From NCBI GenBank assembly GCA_030998225.1, contig JAPYXD010000041.1:248001-312000 (forward strand): a stretch of 64,000 nt of DNA. Direction: 5' to 3'. Each line of letters opens with the position of its first letter. Position 1 is the first letter of the stretch. Origin of the DNA: Diplolepis rosae (lineage: Eukaryota > Arthropoda > Insecta > Hymenoptera > Diplolepididae). The notes under the pieces were generated by a model. It did not search any database. It saw nothing but the letters and a program-made list of their open reading frames with translations, and was not told the DNA's origin. The translations under genes were made by a program, and so were the position numbers. Shown here piece by piece: positions 23,430-34,720 of the stretch.

Positions 23430-24553
23430 CACGGAGAAACTCTTCATTGTAAAATCTAGTGTTATTATATTTATTTTTACTAAAAGTCAATAGGAAGCGA
23501 AGATATAGTAACAGAACTAGTTTTATTAACCATAGCGGTAGGAGGAAATATATTTTCTGAACCAATTGTAAATATAGTGCAACTTTATAAATTACCATTG
23601 AGAGTTGCAAAGATTAATATCTTTGATGGAAAATTGAAACAAGAAATAAGTAATACCTATATAAATAAAAAGTAAAACTAGCAATGCAAGAATTGGTCTT
23701 TTGAATAATATACATTGCAAAATAGTTTAGAGAAATTACCATTGTCTCGTTATGATTATTTGTCGGTACCCGATATAGTAATATATTTTTTTACATTTGA
23801 ATATGGCGCCTTTCTAGCTTACGATTTTTTCTAGCAGAGGGACTACCGAGCTTTTTCTCAAAAATCGTAAAAGTTTCCACAGTTCAGTATATAATGAAGT
23901 TGCTACATTGTAATTGACATATCACTGCGATGCGTTTATGAATGTGTGCGTTGTACAGTTAGGTTAAGTTACGTTGAATTAGTATTTGAGTGTGCATTGT
24001 TATGTTTATTATTTATATTGATATGCATATACGTGTATGTGTATGTAAATATGTAACTATGTTTATAAATACTCTCTCTATGTAGCTCACAAAATCTAAT
24101 AAGAACTATGGTGAAATTTACGAATGACTGGTTTTTTTATATCATGGAGGTGCAATTATTCCCCATTTTTAATAGGAAAAGTTATAAATATGGTTCCACT
24201 ATCTTCAAAAGACTATGGTAATTGGGTTAGACAGAAGATGTGACTTTACTATTGTCTTTTGTAAACTTAACATTCTTTTTTAGCAATTAATAAAACATTT
24301 ATTGGGTATACTTCAATATAATTCGTTCGATGTGTCGATTACGATTTTACTATTTCAAGAAATAAAACTTGCTTTTGTTTTTAAGCATAAGTAAAATTAT
24401 ATCACCATTTTCTCCAATATTATTAGTAACTAAATAGTTTAATATTCAAAATAGTAATTTCTAAAAAAGTGACGTTATATCCTCATTTCCTATTGACTTT
24501 AAGTAAAAATAAATATAATAATATTAAATTTTACAATGAAGAGTTTCTCCGTG
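23430..24553. mobile_element. Non-autonomous element, CACGGAGAAA ends (1.1 kb)
   Basis: CACGGAGAAACTCTTCATTG at 23430 is mirrored at 24534-24553. The inverted repeats extend about 75 bp with some decay (CTATTGACTTTAAGTAAAAA on the right). No coding capacity is seen. Confidence 0.88.
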
Positions 24554-25019
24554 TTGGATCAACTAGCTAACTAGATAATGTGGTATCTATTACATTTTGG
24601 TATAGTAATAATAACTTATATTATTTTCGTAAAAAATTTTACTATTTAATAATAACTCATTTGCGATTTATGTTTTTTTTTATCTTACGGCCAATGAACA
24701 ACAAAATTTAAATGAATTAAAGGTGTTGGGCGTCATTTTTAATCAATGTTTCTTAAAAATGATTAAATTGTACAGAAACAATATTAGAAGTAATAAATAT
24801 TTAAAGTATCATTTAAGACTAAATTTGTGAGAAAAATTACTATATGGCCTGTAAAAACGTGAATTCTATCACAGACATTTCCTACTTCTTGTAACAGAGT
24901 AGTACAACTTGAAATGATTATTTTCAAATAATATATAATACTAACTGACTTAGTAATTTTGTCAAGTGACATCCGGTAGCAGCCAAACGTTGGGCCAAAC
25001 GTTGAGCCAAACGTAACCG

Positions 25020-25105
25020 AATGTGTGCCGGCAAACGGCATTTACTTCATATGGACGATTGCATTCCTGCAACCCAGAGGACCTGCGTTCGATTCCCGCC
25101 GGCTT
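25020..25105 (+). other. Weak tRNA-like sequence
   Basis: GCGTTCGATTCCCGCCGG resembles a B box and T arm, and GCCGGC recurs about 70 bases upstream. The T stem has two mismatches and no convincing A box was found. Probably a tRNA-derived repeat remnant, not a gene. Confidence 0.3.
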
Positions 25106-25377
25106 CTTCGTTTTCTTCTTCTCCGAATTTTTCTATTTCAACTTATAATATAGTGACTACTTGTATGTTTATGATTTCTAAGATGTGAAATTGTAATTTA
25201 AATTAATATAAATTGTAATATAATAATATATAATTATGTAATACAGTGAAGAAATTATGGGTCCTAATTAGAATGTACATGTGTAACCTTGTATGAAAAC
25301 GTGTAACCTCCATGTGCGTGTGTATTTACTTTTCCTTCATTGTTATGCTGACTGTTAAATCGCTTGCTCTTTTACTA

Positions 25378-25611
25378 CACGGAGAAACTTTTTATATCAA
25401 TTTTTACTATAGTATTTTTCAATTTAGGGAAAAACGTATCACTTCAAGAATTTTTGTCAGTAAAAATACTATGTTACTATAGTTTATACTAAAGTTTCAT
25501 ATCAATCTTCAAAAGTTTAGTATTTTTACTGACAAAAATTCTCAAAGTGATACGTTTTTCCTTAAATTGAAAAATACTATATTAAAAATTGATATAAAAA
25601 GTTTCTCCGTG
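25378..25611. mobile_element. Foldback element, CACGGAGAAA ends (234 bp)
   Basis: Almost the whole element is a palindrome. CACGGAGAAACTTTTTATAT at 25378 is mirrored at 25592-25611, and the arms continue through AATTTAGGGAAAAACGTATC. A TA lies outside each end. Minimal member of the family also seen at 7302, 23430 and 36821. Confidence 0.9.
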
Positions 25612-25899
25612 TATAGATGCTTTCCATCCCAATTCAACCGGTCTATTCGGGACACGAATTTATTTTTTAACGAAACTCAAATATATTGCTCTTTGACCGA
25701 AATAATGAGACACGTATTTTTTTGGGCCGAAAAACAAAATTTTCTGAGATTTATCGGCAATTTCATTTTTGGGATCAAAATCTATTTTTTCAATTATCCC
25801 TGAGAACTTTTTTTTCAATTGTCTACAACTTCGTCAAAAATTGACCGATTTTAACAATTTTCACTTTTGAATGTTTGTAATATTTTGGAATACATATGT

Positions 25900-27221
25900 A
25901 TGTATTATCATTGGTGGTATAATAAAAAAAATTAAAATTGAAGTTATCTAGGGCAGAAGGCCCTCATACGGAGCAAAAACTGTAAGAGACCGAACGAAAA
26001 TTGACTTAGACGGTTATCTTACATATAAAACGAAAAAAGTGTACCACCTATGGACTTCACATATGTACGTAACATCATTGGAAGTACTATAAAAAAATTA
26101 AAATTGAATTTATCTAGGGCGGAAGGCTCTCATACAGAGCAAAAACTGTAAGAGACTGAACGAAAAGTGACTTAGACGATTAATTACATATAAAACGAAA
26201 AAAGTGTACCACCTATGGACTTCACATATCTATGTATTACACAGGTCTACAAGGTTTTGTTGTTGAAAAGCTATGGGTCGTTTCCGGAGTAATTTTTGAC
26301 GTAGAATCCGAATCCGGAATCAGAATCAGCCTATCACGTCAGGATTTTGAGATATTTGAAGTTATGTGCCCGAAAAATGGGGGTTTTCGGTACTTTTGAG
26401 GTTATGTACAGGGCGCAAGAAATTTTGTTGGTTTTTTTTTCTCAAATGTCATCATTTAGCACTACTCTTTCCCTTCAAAATTAGCTATTAAACAGTCACG
26501 AGCGACTTTTTTTTCCACAATGAAACGGCCATATCAAGTTTTGACATTTATCCGAACAACCTTAGGAGCATTCACATTGACTCTTTGGTGCATACCATTC
26601 TAGATTCGAAAACTTATCTTGAAAATTTGTGCTTGCGGGTTTTGATCGCCTGTGAATAAGAATTTGCAGTCAGAAAATTGACATTGTCATTTCTAAGATG
26701 ACGGATTCAAAATGGCGGATCGAAATTTACGAAATTTAATGATTTCGCTCTTTAAAAAACCCCATTTTTCGAGCACATAACCTCAAATATCTCAAAATCC
26801 TGACGTGATAGGCAGATTTTGATTTCGGATTCGGATTCTATGTCAAAAATTACCCCGGAAATGATCTTTCGTTTTCCAACAACAAATACAAACCCACTTT
26901 TGCAGACCTGTGTTATCATTGGAGGTATTATAAAAAAAATTAAAATTGAATTTATCTTGGGTGGAGGGCCCTCAAACAGAGCAAAAACTGTAAGAGACTG
27001 AACGAAAAGTGACTTAGACGGTTAATTCACATATGAAACGAAAAAAGTGTACCACCTATGGACTTCACATTCACTTTTTTCATTTCACATGTAAATTAAC
27101 CGTCTAAGTCACTTTTCGTTCGGTCTCTTACAGTTTTTGCTCTGTATGAGGGCCCTCCGCCCTAGATAAATTCAATTTTAATATTTTTTATATCACCTCC
27201 AAAGATAATACATACATACTA
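25900..27221. repeat. ~166-bp satellite, left block
   Basis: Units contain CTAGGGCGGAAGGCTCTCAT, AGAGCAAAAACTGTAAGAGA and AAAAAAGTGTACCACCTATG. Two copies lie at about 25900-26235 and one at about 26913-27075, in one direction. One copy at 27063-27221 runs in the opposite direction. An inverted-repeat element (26240-26912) splits the array. Confidence 0.88.
26240..26912. mobile_element. Inverted-repeat element inserted in the satellite
   Basis: CACAGGTCTACAAGG at 26240 and GCAGACCTGTG ending at 26912 are inverted. The similarity resumes over about 160 bp (CACGTCAGGATTTTGAGATA and partner). TTA flanks both sides, and removing the element restores the satellite phrase ATGTATTATCATTGG. This supports a TA or TTA target duplication. 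Confidence 0.88.
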
Positions 27222-27718
27222 TAACGAGGTTGTTATCCGAGGGGGGAAATGAGGAAAAGGATGCCAAGAGTTAGGGGGGAAAACACTTGACACAGTCACT
27301 TAAAATGAAAAGCATACACTTTATTAACTTACGAAGGAAAGTCAGCAAACAACACCAAAGTAACCAAGACGGACTGAACGCACAAATAACTATTCCGGGT
27401 TAATAATTCGTACTCTCTACGTAGCGGAACACTGGAGGATAATTAGGCCACGACCTACTGCCATCATAACAACGTCCTTATCACAGGCTTCAGTCTCTGC
27501 GGTCGCTCCTTCCTGCTCTTCGACTTGGCTTTCCCCTCTACTTTGTCCTAGATGAAAAAGAAAGAAAAACGAACAACACAATGAAGTCAGGTTGGGTACC
27601 GTCCGCGTCTCACGTCTCGGGTCGTTTGTCTGTTTGTCTACATAACCAACAATGAAGAAAACTAAATTTTGTCCATTTTGTTTTTATTTGGGCTTCTTTG
27701 CTTAATTTTTACATTTAT

Positions 27719-28336
27719 TTATGTGTATAACCATTTACGGACTATTTTGTTATAATCTTTTTTCAGTTTAAACCCTGCCTCCTGGCAATCCTTTAAATAG
27801 TCCAGCTCCCTACGTTTTCTTAGTTCTTTCCACTCCTTCTCGATTCTTTGTTGCTCTTCCTCTCTTTGCTTCTCCGTCTTTTTACTTCCCTCTCTTCTTC
27901 TCTCCTCTTCCTCCCTTTGTCGCTCTCTCCTTTTTCTCTCTTCCTCGCTTCTTTGCTTTTTCGCCTCTCTTTCTCGCCATCTTTCCTCCTCCTTTCTCCG
28001 CAATTCCTCCCAACCCTCGTTGATAAATTTCCGGACGTGCCGATGTGGATAGTTCGTAATTTGGTCCTCCGGGGTCCCCACCTTGCGCTGTGCCACCCAC
28101 TTGAGTGCCAGACAACTCCTGGCGTGGTCCTGCATGGTTGCCTCCGCCACCACGTTTTGGCACCACCAGCACTTTTGGAGTGAGTTCATTTTCCTGCAAA
28201 CAATGTTCATTTCGGTTTTTTTCTGTTTTATTGAGCCAGTATTGTGTTGGTTGTCAAAAGAGGAAAGGAATGAAAAAAAAAAAAAATTTGTTGGTTGAAC
28301 GTCTTGAAGTGGGGTCAAATTGAGTCGTCCAGTCAT
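27719..28336 (-). CDS. Uncharacterised zinc-finger/coiled-coil frame 3' of integrase
   Basis: This 205-residue frame lies immediately downstream of the Gypsy integrase, where env or an accessory gene would be. Residues near 52-72 form a C-x2-C-x11-H-x3-C cluster (CWWCQNVVAEATMQDHARSC). The middle is a long Glu/Arg/Lys-rich stretch (EEERWREREAKKQRSEEERK) with strong coiled-coil character. The C-terminus is basic. There is no signal peptide or membrane segment, so it is not an envelope protein. The true start may be the methionine at 28210. Function unknown. Confidence 0.55.
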   Translation of the reverse strand: MTGRLNLTPLQDVQPTNFFFFSFLSSFDNQHNTGSIKQKKTEMNIVCRKMNSLQKCWWCQNVVAEATMQDHARSCLALKWVAQRKVGTPEDQITNYPHRHVRKFINEGWEELRRKEEERWREREAKKQRSEEERKRRERQREEEERRREGSKKTEKQREEEQQRIEKEWKELRKRRELDYLKDCQEAGFKLKKDYNKIVRKWLYT

Positions 28337-28357
28337 GTCATACCATTCATCTATTGC

Positions 28358-29395
28358 TTACTTTTCCCTATTGCTATTTGTACTTTCTAGTTTAGGGTCG
28401 TTTATATTATATTCACCTACGCTTTTTCCATTTAGGTTTTTTAATTCGTAGATTGTGGGGGAGATTTTTTGCTTAACTATATAGGGACCTTCATATTTAT
28501 CGAATAGTTTTCCCGTTTTACTATCTGCCTTATTAGATACTTTGGTTGCTATTTTTAAAACCTTATCGCCCACCTTAAATTCTACGGGTCTTCTACGTAA
28601 ATTATAATGAGTAGCCTGTTTTTCGTTGGCCTCATCCAAGTTCTTTTGGACTTCTTCCTTAATCACTTCTAATCTTCTCAATCTATCTGTCCACTTATTT
28701 TCGTCCTGGTATACTATCTCGTCGTCCTTTTCGATATTTTTTCTTAGGGATTGTAATGGTTGCAGTTCACGGCCCAGGTTTAAAAATGCAGGGGTATATT
28801 TTGTTGATGTGTTCTTGCTGGCGTTAATTGCGAATTGCAGATCATCAATATTTTCGTCCCATGCTGTGAGGTCGTTTTTCATGTATGCCCTGATTATTTC
28901 CTTCATGATTCGGTAGTAGCGTTCCGTGGGGTTTTTCTGGGGGTAGTATCTGGGTGTTTTAACGTGTCTAATTCCAAACCTCTCTGTTAATTCCCGTATG
29001 GTTCCATTTACGAGCTCGGTGCCGTTTTCCGTATGGAGAATTCGCGGGGTTTCCCAACGCGACACAATTCGTTTATGGAACTCGGATTCAATTGTTCTTC
29101 CGTTCGCTTTTTTAATGGGTATGATCTCGACCCATTTGGTAAAGAGGTCGACAAACACTAATATATACTGGTTTTTACCTTTTTTACTCAGTGGTAGCGG
29201 TCCCATTATATCCGCTGCTACCGTGGTCCATGGTTCCTCGATGAGTCTCTTACCCATTAGTCCTATTTTTGTTTGGTTATTTGTTTTTGTCCTCTGACAG
29301 GTTTCGCAGTTTTTTACATATCTGATTACCTCTGAATATAACCCTGGCCAGTAGTAGCACTCGGATATTCTTGTATATGTTTTCTCGGATCCCAA
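28358..29395 (-). pseudogene. Gypsy integrase, N-terminally truncated, altered catalytic site
   Basis: The 345-residue frame starts inside the zinc-binding domain (NCETCQRTKTNNQTKIGLMG) and contains the integrase core. The first catalytic Asp is in VAADIMGPLPLSKKGKNQYI. The second position is Glu instead of Asp (ILHTENGTELVNG). The third, Glu, is in QKNPTERYYRIMKEI. It ends with a chromodomain-like or GPF-type region (DKYEGPYIVKQKISPTIYEL). The enzyme would insert element DNA. The Asp-to-Glu change and the lost N-terminus argue against activity. The neighbour at 28336 follows after 21 bases. Confidence 0.88.
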
Positions 29396-29399
29396 ATTT

Positions 29400-30835
29400 C
29401 CTGCCCTCCGCCCTAGATAAATTCAATTTTAATTTTTTTTACAATACCTCCAATAATAATACATACATTCCATATGAGAAGTCGATAGGTGGTACACTTT
29501 TTTCGTTTTATATGTAAATTAACTGTCTAAGTCAATTTTCGTTCGGTCCCTTACAGTATTTTATCTGTACGAGCGCCCTGCGCCCTACATAAATTCAATT
29601 TTAATTTTTTTTACAATACCTCTAAAGATAATACATACATATGTTAAGTCCATAGGTGTTAAACTTTTTTCTTTTTATATGTAATTAATCGTCTAAGTCA
29701 CTTTTCGTTCGGTCCATTGCAGTTTTTGCTCTGTACGAGGGCCTTCCGTTCAATATAAATTCAATTTTTATTTTAATTATAGTACCTCCAATGATGTGAC
29801 GTACATATGTGAAGTCCACAGGTGGAACACTTTTTTCGTTTCATATGTAAATTAACCGGGTAAGTCACTTTTCGTTTGGTCCCTTGCAGTTTTTGCTCTG
29901 TATGAGGGCCCTCCGCCCTAGATAAATTCAATTTTAATTTTTTTATAGTACCTCCAATGATGTGACGTACATATGTGAAGTCCACAGGTGGAACACTTTT
30001 TTCGTTTCATATGTAAATTAACCGGGTAAGTCACTTTTCGTTTGGTCCCTTGCAGTTTTTGCTCTGTATGAGAGCCTTCTGCCCTAGATAAATTTAATTT
30101 TAATTTTTTTATAGTACTTCCAATGATGTTACGTACATATGAGAAGTCGATAGGTGGTACACTTTTTTCGTTTTATATGTAAATTAACTGTCTAAGTCAA
30201 TTTTCGTTCGGTCCCTTGCAATTTTTGCCCTGTATGAGGGCCCTCCGCCCTAGATAAATTCAATTATAATCTTTTTTAAAATACCTCCAATGACAATACA
30301 TACATATGAGAAGTCTAATGGTGGTACACTTTTTTCGTTTTATATGTAATTAATCGTCTAAGTCACTTTTCGTTCGGTCTCTTACAGTTTTTGCTCTGTA
30401 TGAGGGCCCTCCGCCCTAGATAAATTCAATTTTAATTTTTTTATACCATACCTTCAATGATAATACCATACATACGTGAAGTCCATAGGTGGTACACTTT
30501 TTTCGTTTTATATGTAAATTAACTGTCTAAGTCAATTTTCGTTCGGTCCCTTGCAATTTTTGCCCTGTATGAGGGCCCTCCGCCCTAGATAAATTCAATT
30601 ATAATCTTTTTTAAAATACCTCCAATGACAATACATACATATGAGAAGTCTAATGGTGGTACACTTTTTTCGTTTTATATGTAATTAATCGTCTAAGTCA
30701 CTTTTCGTTCGGTCTCTTACAGTTTTTTCTCTGTATGAGAGCCTTCCGCCCTAGATAAATTCAATTTTAATTTTTTTATAGTACCTCCAATGATAATACA
30801 TACATATGTGAAGGCCATAGGTGGTTCGGTCAGTC
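29400..30835. repeat. ~166-bp satellite, right block (about nine units)
   Basis: The anchor GAAGTC/AAGTCC followed by TAGGTGG recurs near 29478, 29645, 29813, 29978, 30142, 30308, 30478, 30642 and 30810. This is a period of 164-170 bp, in the opposite direction to the block at 25900. Two neighbouring units recur as a pair (30142-30308 and 30478-30642), suggesting a higher-order repeat. Confidence 0.9.
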
Positions 30836-31091
30836 AAATGTCCCCCTCTGTCCCGGACAACCTTTGTCCGAACCATTTTTTCGTAGATAAAGTATTTTAG
30901 AAGGTATTTGGGATTGTAGATTAAAATGGGTGACTGTGTATATTAGGTGCGCAACTAAGTTTCCGCTGTTTATTAGATGAAAATGCAACTTTATTGTGGA
31001 AAAATGGTTACAAATAAATCATTCAAAGTATTGCCTACCGTTAGCTACAACTTTTGCCCATCTTTCTGGTAGAGCTCGAATACCGTTACGG

Positions 31092-31640
31092 TAATAGTAT
31101 ATTATGTGCCTAGGCGCATAATGAGAGGGTTATTGCGCGACAATGCTTGCAGGAGATCGAAGCCAAGGTGTAGGTGAGGCGTAGTCGAGGCGCGGTCAGT
31201 CCTGCGTGCATTTTCGCGAGTTTCGTAATTTCCCGAATTGTGTGCATTGGCGCATATTCTATTTTATGTGACTTCGGTGCGTATACCAGTTTTTATGCGT
31301 ACACTCGAATCTAATCTAGTATTGTAGTTGTTTGCGTCGCTAGTCATTACACTTGATATTTCGCAACTAGTCCCGGCCATTTTGATTTTATCGATCTTGT
31401 GTAGTAGTATCGTGTTGCAATAGAGCATGCGCAGTTCAAATGTACAAGGCTTTGTCAGTAGGGTGCTAACGCTGTACGAAGAAGAAGAAGAATAAGAAGA
31501 AGATTGTGCCCCGCTGTATGGCTATAGGCACATACACAGTTCAATTTTTACATTTCATTCCTCTGTAGCGCAATACACAACATTGCGCTACTCTTTACTG
31601 TAGCGAAAAAACGAGTTTACGCATCGGAGGCACATAAAAG
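31092..31640 (+). mobile_element. TTATGTGCC inverted-repeat family, copy A
   Basis: Begins ATTATGTGCCTAGGCGCATA and ends GCATCGGAGGCACATAA. Inserted in the mariner transposase gene. Copies B (40768), C (41579) and D (51977) share the ends, the GCATGCGCAGTTCAA block and the CTTTGTCAGTA-GTGC-AACGCTGTACG stretch. No coding region. Confidence 0.85.
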
Positions 31641-32092
31641 TGTTCATCTTTTGATGCTATCCACGAATCAAGCCATTTTTAGATGTCTTCATATGAGCGG
31701 AACTGCTGATCAGCCAGACCATGTGCCATCGACCGGAACAAGTAATATTAGGACGGCGCAGTATCTGGGGAAGACGGCGGGTGGGGTAGGACTTCCCATT
31801 TGAGCGTTTCCAGGTAGATTTTAACGGGTTTGACATCAACGTCTTCGAAGGTTTTTGGCTTTCCTTCACGCGGACGGTCGTCAACATCGAAATCACCGTC
31901 TTTGAAGCGACGGAACCAATCACGGCACGTTGTTTCACTTATAGCAGCATCTCCGTAAACTTTTTGGAACTCTCGATGCGCTTCAGCTGCCGATTTCTTC
32001 GCATGAAAGAAGAAAATCAACACTTCCCGCAAATGACGATTGTTTGGCACAAAATCAGACACTTTCAGACAACCAAAAGTGTATGACGCCAT
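31641..32092 (-). pseudogene. mariner transposase, internally deleted
   Basis: The N-terminus is well preserved: NNRHLREVLIFFFHAKKSAA and CRDWFRRFKDGDFDVDDRPR are the paired helix-turn-helix regions that bind the element ends. After GKPKTFED the sequence jumps to VKIYLETLKWEVLPHPP and SSPDTAPS, close to the third catalytic Asp. The first two catalytic aspartates are lost in this deletion. A frameshift near 31750 follows. It cannot transpose DNA, but its DNA-binding part is intact. Confidence 0.9.
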
Positions 32093-32269
32093 AAAAAAAT
32101 CACTAATGTGTCAAAACGGTTTGTTTACCATATGTCTAAGCATGGTTTATGACGTTTTGGATATGTCAAAATCGAACTTAGTTGCGCACCTAATCATTGG
32201 TTACGCTTATTAAATAGAATAACGTGCAACATCAGTGTGCTAAAAATTCTATACGTTTTTTTAATTAAA

Positions 32270-32660
32270 AATTTTTTATGTGTTTCCAAGGTGCAAATTA
32301 CTTTCCTTCATTCCTGCGTGAATAGTTAAGTAGTGGAACGAGTCTTCCGACTTAAGGTTTACCCAACTCTCAAGTGAAACCTAGGGTAGAATAAATCAAT
32401 GGCTCTACCATTTTTGTGATTGTATAAAATATTGGTTTTTTATCATTATACTGCGAATAATAATACATACTTTTGGAAATCTTTAATGTACGCTTTCATT
32501 CTCTACTCTAGATTCCTGAATTTTACCGAAGTGTGATTTATTCTTGAACGTTAGTTACGTCACAAATAATTACAATAATAATAAATAATTTCTAACGTGT
32601 ACATATGTTTCAACTTTGATCAGAACTTGAGTAAAATGACTCAAACTATTTTCCTCCGTA
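32270..32660. mobile_element. Truncated copy of the 36821 element
   Basis: TTCCTGCGTGAATAG, CTCTACCATTTTTGTGAT and the end ACTCAAACTATTTTCCTCCG correspond in order to 37230-37629. Only the right part is present. Confidence 0.75.
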
Positions 32661-33290
32661 CAGTTTAACAAGATCCTACTGTAGTCATAAATTTCTGTCC
32701 TGTGAAAATTAGCATTTGCCAACATGCAAATAAATTTGAAAAATTGTTTTTTGTAATGGTTTTTACTAAAATTAATCAAACATCCTTCAAAAATATTTTA
32801 AAATAAATGTGTGCTTTAGGTTATATTATGTATAATACTATATTCAGTCCAAAGTGTCTCTTTTTCCACAGAAATATTTTGTAGTCTTAAATAAAAATGA
32901 TTCTTTCTTGAAAGTAAGAAAGAATCGCTGATGTAAATATAATAGAGGGGGAAGGGCTGTTTGCCATTAGATCTTATTTTTAAAATTTTAAATCATTTCA
33001 TTTCTCAATGCTGTTGAAGCAGTAATGGTCAGTCCGTAGTCTTGAGCGCTTCTCTTCACTAACTGTACAAAGCTCCCACGAAACTGTACGTTTCCATCGT
33101 AAGTATTTTCACCAATTCAAATATAATTTAAATATTTGGAACGCTTGGTTTTTATTAGTTTCCTTACCTCTCGCCATTCAAAGGTGTAAGAGTCAAAGAG
33201 TGGGGTGTGACATTTTGACAGTTTCCCGCCCTTTGCTCTCAGGTTGCCCATCACTGTCTCAAAGCGATTTTGAAATTTGATAGTTTAACC
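32661..33290. other. No gene recognised
   Basis: AT-rich sequence; nothing supported. Confidence 0.45.
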
Positions 33291-34114
33291 TGCGCTGAAA
33301 AAATATTATGGTTGAGAGAACTATATTTTGGTCCTCAGAACCAGAAAATATTGCCATCAGACCAATGCTACGGTACGGTCCTCAGAACAATACGAGTATA
33401 GGTGAGACAGCTATACTATTATTCCTAAACGTCATATTACTCCGCGAAGGATACAAGTTCGTTGATATGACAATACGATCTATAGCGATCGTATCCAAAA
33501 TATTATGCCTGTTATAACAATGCATGGGATAGAGTTGTCGCATGTTCTGTAATCAAGAGCTTTAATTATAAATAATAGGAAATAAAAAAATGATGGTCAA
33601 ATTATTGTAACTATGTTAGTACTTACCTTCGAAAGCTTCGATATATTTTCTTAATCCCCAATTAGTCAATTTTTTCTTCACCCACTCGCCCATCGCTATT
33701 GTGGATTTTCGCGTGTGATAAAACAATACATGATACGCAAAAATGATCTTTCAAAGAAGAAATGCCCCAAACAAATCGACAAACGCTTCGAAAAAACGCC
33801 TCGAAGAAATGATACTTCTTTCTCATTTCGAGGTTAGAGTCGCATGCATGCGAAGCAATGTATAGGTCGCGCGGCAAACCAGTATAGTTGTCTCACCCAT
33901 ATCGCACGGATCGAGATACTGTATACCGTTATAGTTCGAACAGCTATACTTCTATCGTTGCATGAACGAAATTATAATGGTACGATGGCAAAATACGCAT
34001 TTCGGTGCGTCACGCATTCAGTTTAGCTACAGTATAAATATCGTATAGTCACGACAGGTATTTTGCTGAACTAAAATTCTGTATAGTTTTCTCAGCTATA
34101 CTGTTTTTACCGTG
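33291..34114. mobile_element. Diverged inverted-repeat element (824 bp)
   Basis: TATTATGGTTGAGAGAACTA near 33305 is matched, with differences, by the inverse of TATAGTTTTCTCAGCTATAC at 34083-34102. The right end reads TTTTTACCGTG, related to the CACGG termini elsewhere. Interior non-coding. Confidence 0.6.
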
Positions 34115-34202
34115 TGACTATCATACGGTTTTTTAGGATAATGCAAGCTTGTCATATAATATTCTTTTTCAAATTAATTAACTCGGACCTTTTACCTTGC
34201 AG

Positions 34203-34218
34203 ATTCCCAGATTTATGA
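34203..34218 (+). CDS. ANKRD13C: ANKRD13C orthologue, last coding exon
   Basis: After the acceptor ending at 34202 the first base completes the Arg codon begun at 8702. The reading is then Phe-Pro-Asp-Leu-stop (TGA at 34216-34218). RFPDL is the C-terminus I expect for ANKRD13C proteins. The exon therefore adds only five residues. The phase, splice signals and family C-terminus agree, though the exon is too short to be certain without transcript data. Confidence 0.8.
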
Positions 34219-34589
34219 CGCTTCGACACTCTAATGCTAATCAAGATCAGTTATCGAACAAGGTCAAGGCTGCTTTCTTTGCTGGGAGACCGACTGTCAT
34301 TCAAAAGCTTCCTCTTGGGGTCAGTCTTGGCAGCATCTATTTAAGTTACTGCGTGCTAACCATAGAGTGATTTTTACACACATATACACACAGAAAGTAA
34401 ATGTCCAATAACTTTCGAGCTTCGGGGCTAAGGCCGACCCATTAACGCCCAAATGTACTGAAATGTTACTCAATGTTTAGTCGTATTTAAAGAAAAAATG
34501 TTGTGCTTTTTTCAAATTATTTTAGATTTTAGTAAACTGACATTCTTTTATCCGAACAAAATGTGCACAAATCGTGCACTCAATACCTA
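34219..34589 (+). other. Probable ANKRD13C 3' untranslated region
   Basis: Follows the stop codon. It is less AT-rich than the surroundings for the first 150 bases. I see no canonical AATAAA here, so the end of the transcript is not set. Confidence 0.45.
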
Positions 34590-34720
34590 CACGCAAAAAA
34601 ATGTGTAGCTGGCACAAAGAAACATATCGCTGTTCCAGCTATATTATTCACTATCCTAACCATAAATATGGCTGATGTAACCTAAAAAATCTTTGTGACA
34701 GCTACACATTTTTTTCCGTG
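34590..34720. mobile_element. Small foldback element, CACG ends (131 bp)
   Basis: CACGCAAAAAAATGTGTAGC at 34590 is the near inverse of GCTACACATTTTTTTCCGTG ending at 34720. TA lies on both sides. Same terminus type as 25378. Confidence 0.85.

Larger units (their letters stand above)
27222..29399 (-). mobile_element. Gypsy-type LTR element, 3' fragment
   Basis: Integrase and a downstream open frame on the - strand are followed by non-coding sequence (27222-27718) that probably includes the 3' LTR. That stretch has an AATAAA on the - strand near 27325. The integrase is cut off at 29399 exactly where satellite sequence begins. The satellite also abuts 27221, so the fragment sits inside the array. 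Confidence 0.8.
30943..32193 (-). mobile_element. mariner element with core deletion and nested insertion
   Basis: TTAGGTGCGCAACTAAGTT at 30943 and its inverse ending at 32193 are the terminal repeats. The transposase is on the - strand. Its last codons (LPERWAKVVANGRQYFE) are at 31030-31090, separated from the rest by a 0.55-kb insertion (31092-31640). Confidence 0.9.
8704..34202 (+). other. ANKRD13C: Final intron of ANKRD13C, 25,499 bp
   Basis: The donor GTAAGT (8704-8709) and the acceptor TTTTACCTTGCAG ending at 34202 join an AG to an A to make one Arg codon. Nearly all of this interval can be assigned to transposons or repeats, listed separately. No other host exon is visible inside. Confidence 0.8.

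Noticed and set aside
25020..25105. Possible tRNA gene
   Set aside because: The T stem has two mismatches and the acceptor stem and A box are not convincing; kept only as a weak tRNA-like remnant.
27848..28323. Open frames opposite the coiled-coil gene on the + strand
   Set aside because: They are antisense shadows of the Glu/Arg-rich coding stretch.
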